Of a DNA stretch of 64,000 nucleotides, positions 63,781-64,000 are shown one piece after another. Below the pieces are notes generated by a model. It saw nothing but the letters and a program-made list of their open reading frames with translations, did no database searches and was not told the origin of the DNA. A program made the translations under genes and the position numbers. The number at the start of each line of letters is the position of its first letter. Positions within the stretch are counted from its first letter, which is position 1. The stretch spans positions 62,001 through 126,000 of the forward strand of contig JANFAH010000085.1 of NCBI GenBank assembly GCA_024663395.1, given 5' to 3'. This DNA is from Pisolithus tinctorius (taxonomy: Eukaryota > Basidiomycota > Agaricomycetes > Boletales > Pisolithaceae).

Positions 63781-64000
63781 ATGTCTTCCAACTCTTCTTC
63801 CACAAGCCTCCGACCAGCGAAGAAACGAAAATCACCACCGACTGAAGAGGTTCCCTCAGACGACGATGAGAGTTCCAGTAGCACGTCGGAAGCGGACGAG
63901 GACGAGCCCGACGATGACGCACACGTCCTATCGCATGCCGAACGAAGAAGACAAAAAAAGAGAGAATTAAAAGCTGCCAAGGCAGTCGAAGTAGCAGCCC
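63781..64000 (+). CDS. charged, probably nucleolar protein (N-terminal part)
   Basis: Open from an ATG to the window edge, 73 complete residues. Ser-rich, a basic patch (RPAKKRKSPP), then an acidic stretch (SEADEDEPDDD) and HAERRRQKKRELKAAKA. Alternating acidic and Lys/Arg-rich blocks are common in ribosome-biogenesis proteins, but the folded part lies outside the window. Confidence 0.6.
   Translation, partial: MSSNSSSTSLRPAKKRKSPPTEEVPSDDDESSSSTSEADEDEPDDDAHVLSHAERRRQKKRELKAAKAVEVAA

Overview
The window is nuclear DNA of a filamentous fungus, most likely an Agaricomycete basidiomycete. Genes are densely packed on both strands and broken by many GT-AG introns of about 45-75 nt. Reading frames that stop early become complete, recognisable proteins once these introns are removed, and for every multi-exon model below (except the two fragmentary genes at the window edges) the exon lengths sum to a multiple of three. 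The basidiomycete call rests on intron style and on the relatives I recognise (Whi3 with two RRMs, HVA22-type protein with a long tail, neurofibromin). Species cannot be told.

Layout. 1-0.8 kb: fragments of an unrecognised plus-strand gene. 0.8-2.2 kb: RNF220-type RING E3 ligase. 2.9-9.1 kb: three tandem minus-strand wax-synthase/Tri7-like membrane acyltransferases with the same four-exon structure; this is the only multi-copy gene family here. 10.2-13.7 kb: Whi3-type RNA-binding protein. 14.5-17.2 kb: small PPAY membrane protein and an HVA22/TB2/DP1 protein. 18.4-20.8 kb: splicing factor BUD31 and a tail-anchored zinc-motif protein. 21.1-23.1 kb: disordered protein. 23.5-26.9 kb: two lipid enzymes (glycerophosphodiester phosphodiesterase, lysophosphatidate acyltransferase). 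27.4-30.5 kb: divergent EVE-domain (THYN1) and SPFH/stomatin-like genes. 31.2-41.0 kb: a 31-exon neurofibromin/IRA-type RasGAP. 41.3-44.5 kb: coiled-coil protein. 44.8-47.2 kb: short-chain dehydrogenase and WBP2-like GRAM protein. 47.4-50.0 kb: CDC7 kinase between two inverted, intron-containing tRNA-Arg(UCG) genes. 50.2-52.7 kb: ubiquitin hydrolase. 53.1-60.7 kb: 95-residue conserved protein, DUF1992 (DNAJC28-like) protein, P5C dehydrogenase, BTB protein and a cyclophilin-RRM protein (PPIL4). 60.8 kb: tRNA-Arg(ACG). 61.1-64 kb: tail-anchored coiled-coil protein and the start of a charged, probably nucleolar protein.

Most genes are housekeeping and do not form one pathway. The accessory part is the acyltransferase array. 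Its first two copies share a promoter block with a palindrome, and in all three copies the active-site motif is assembled by a 28-nt micro-exon. I found no transposon, CRISPR array or phage-like element. All models are manual splice predictions.
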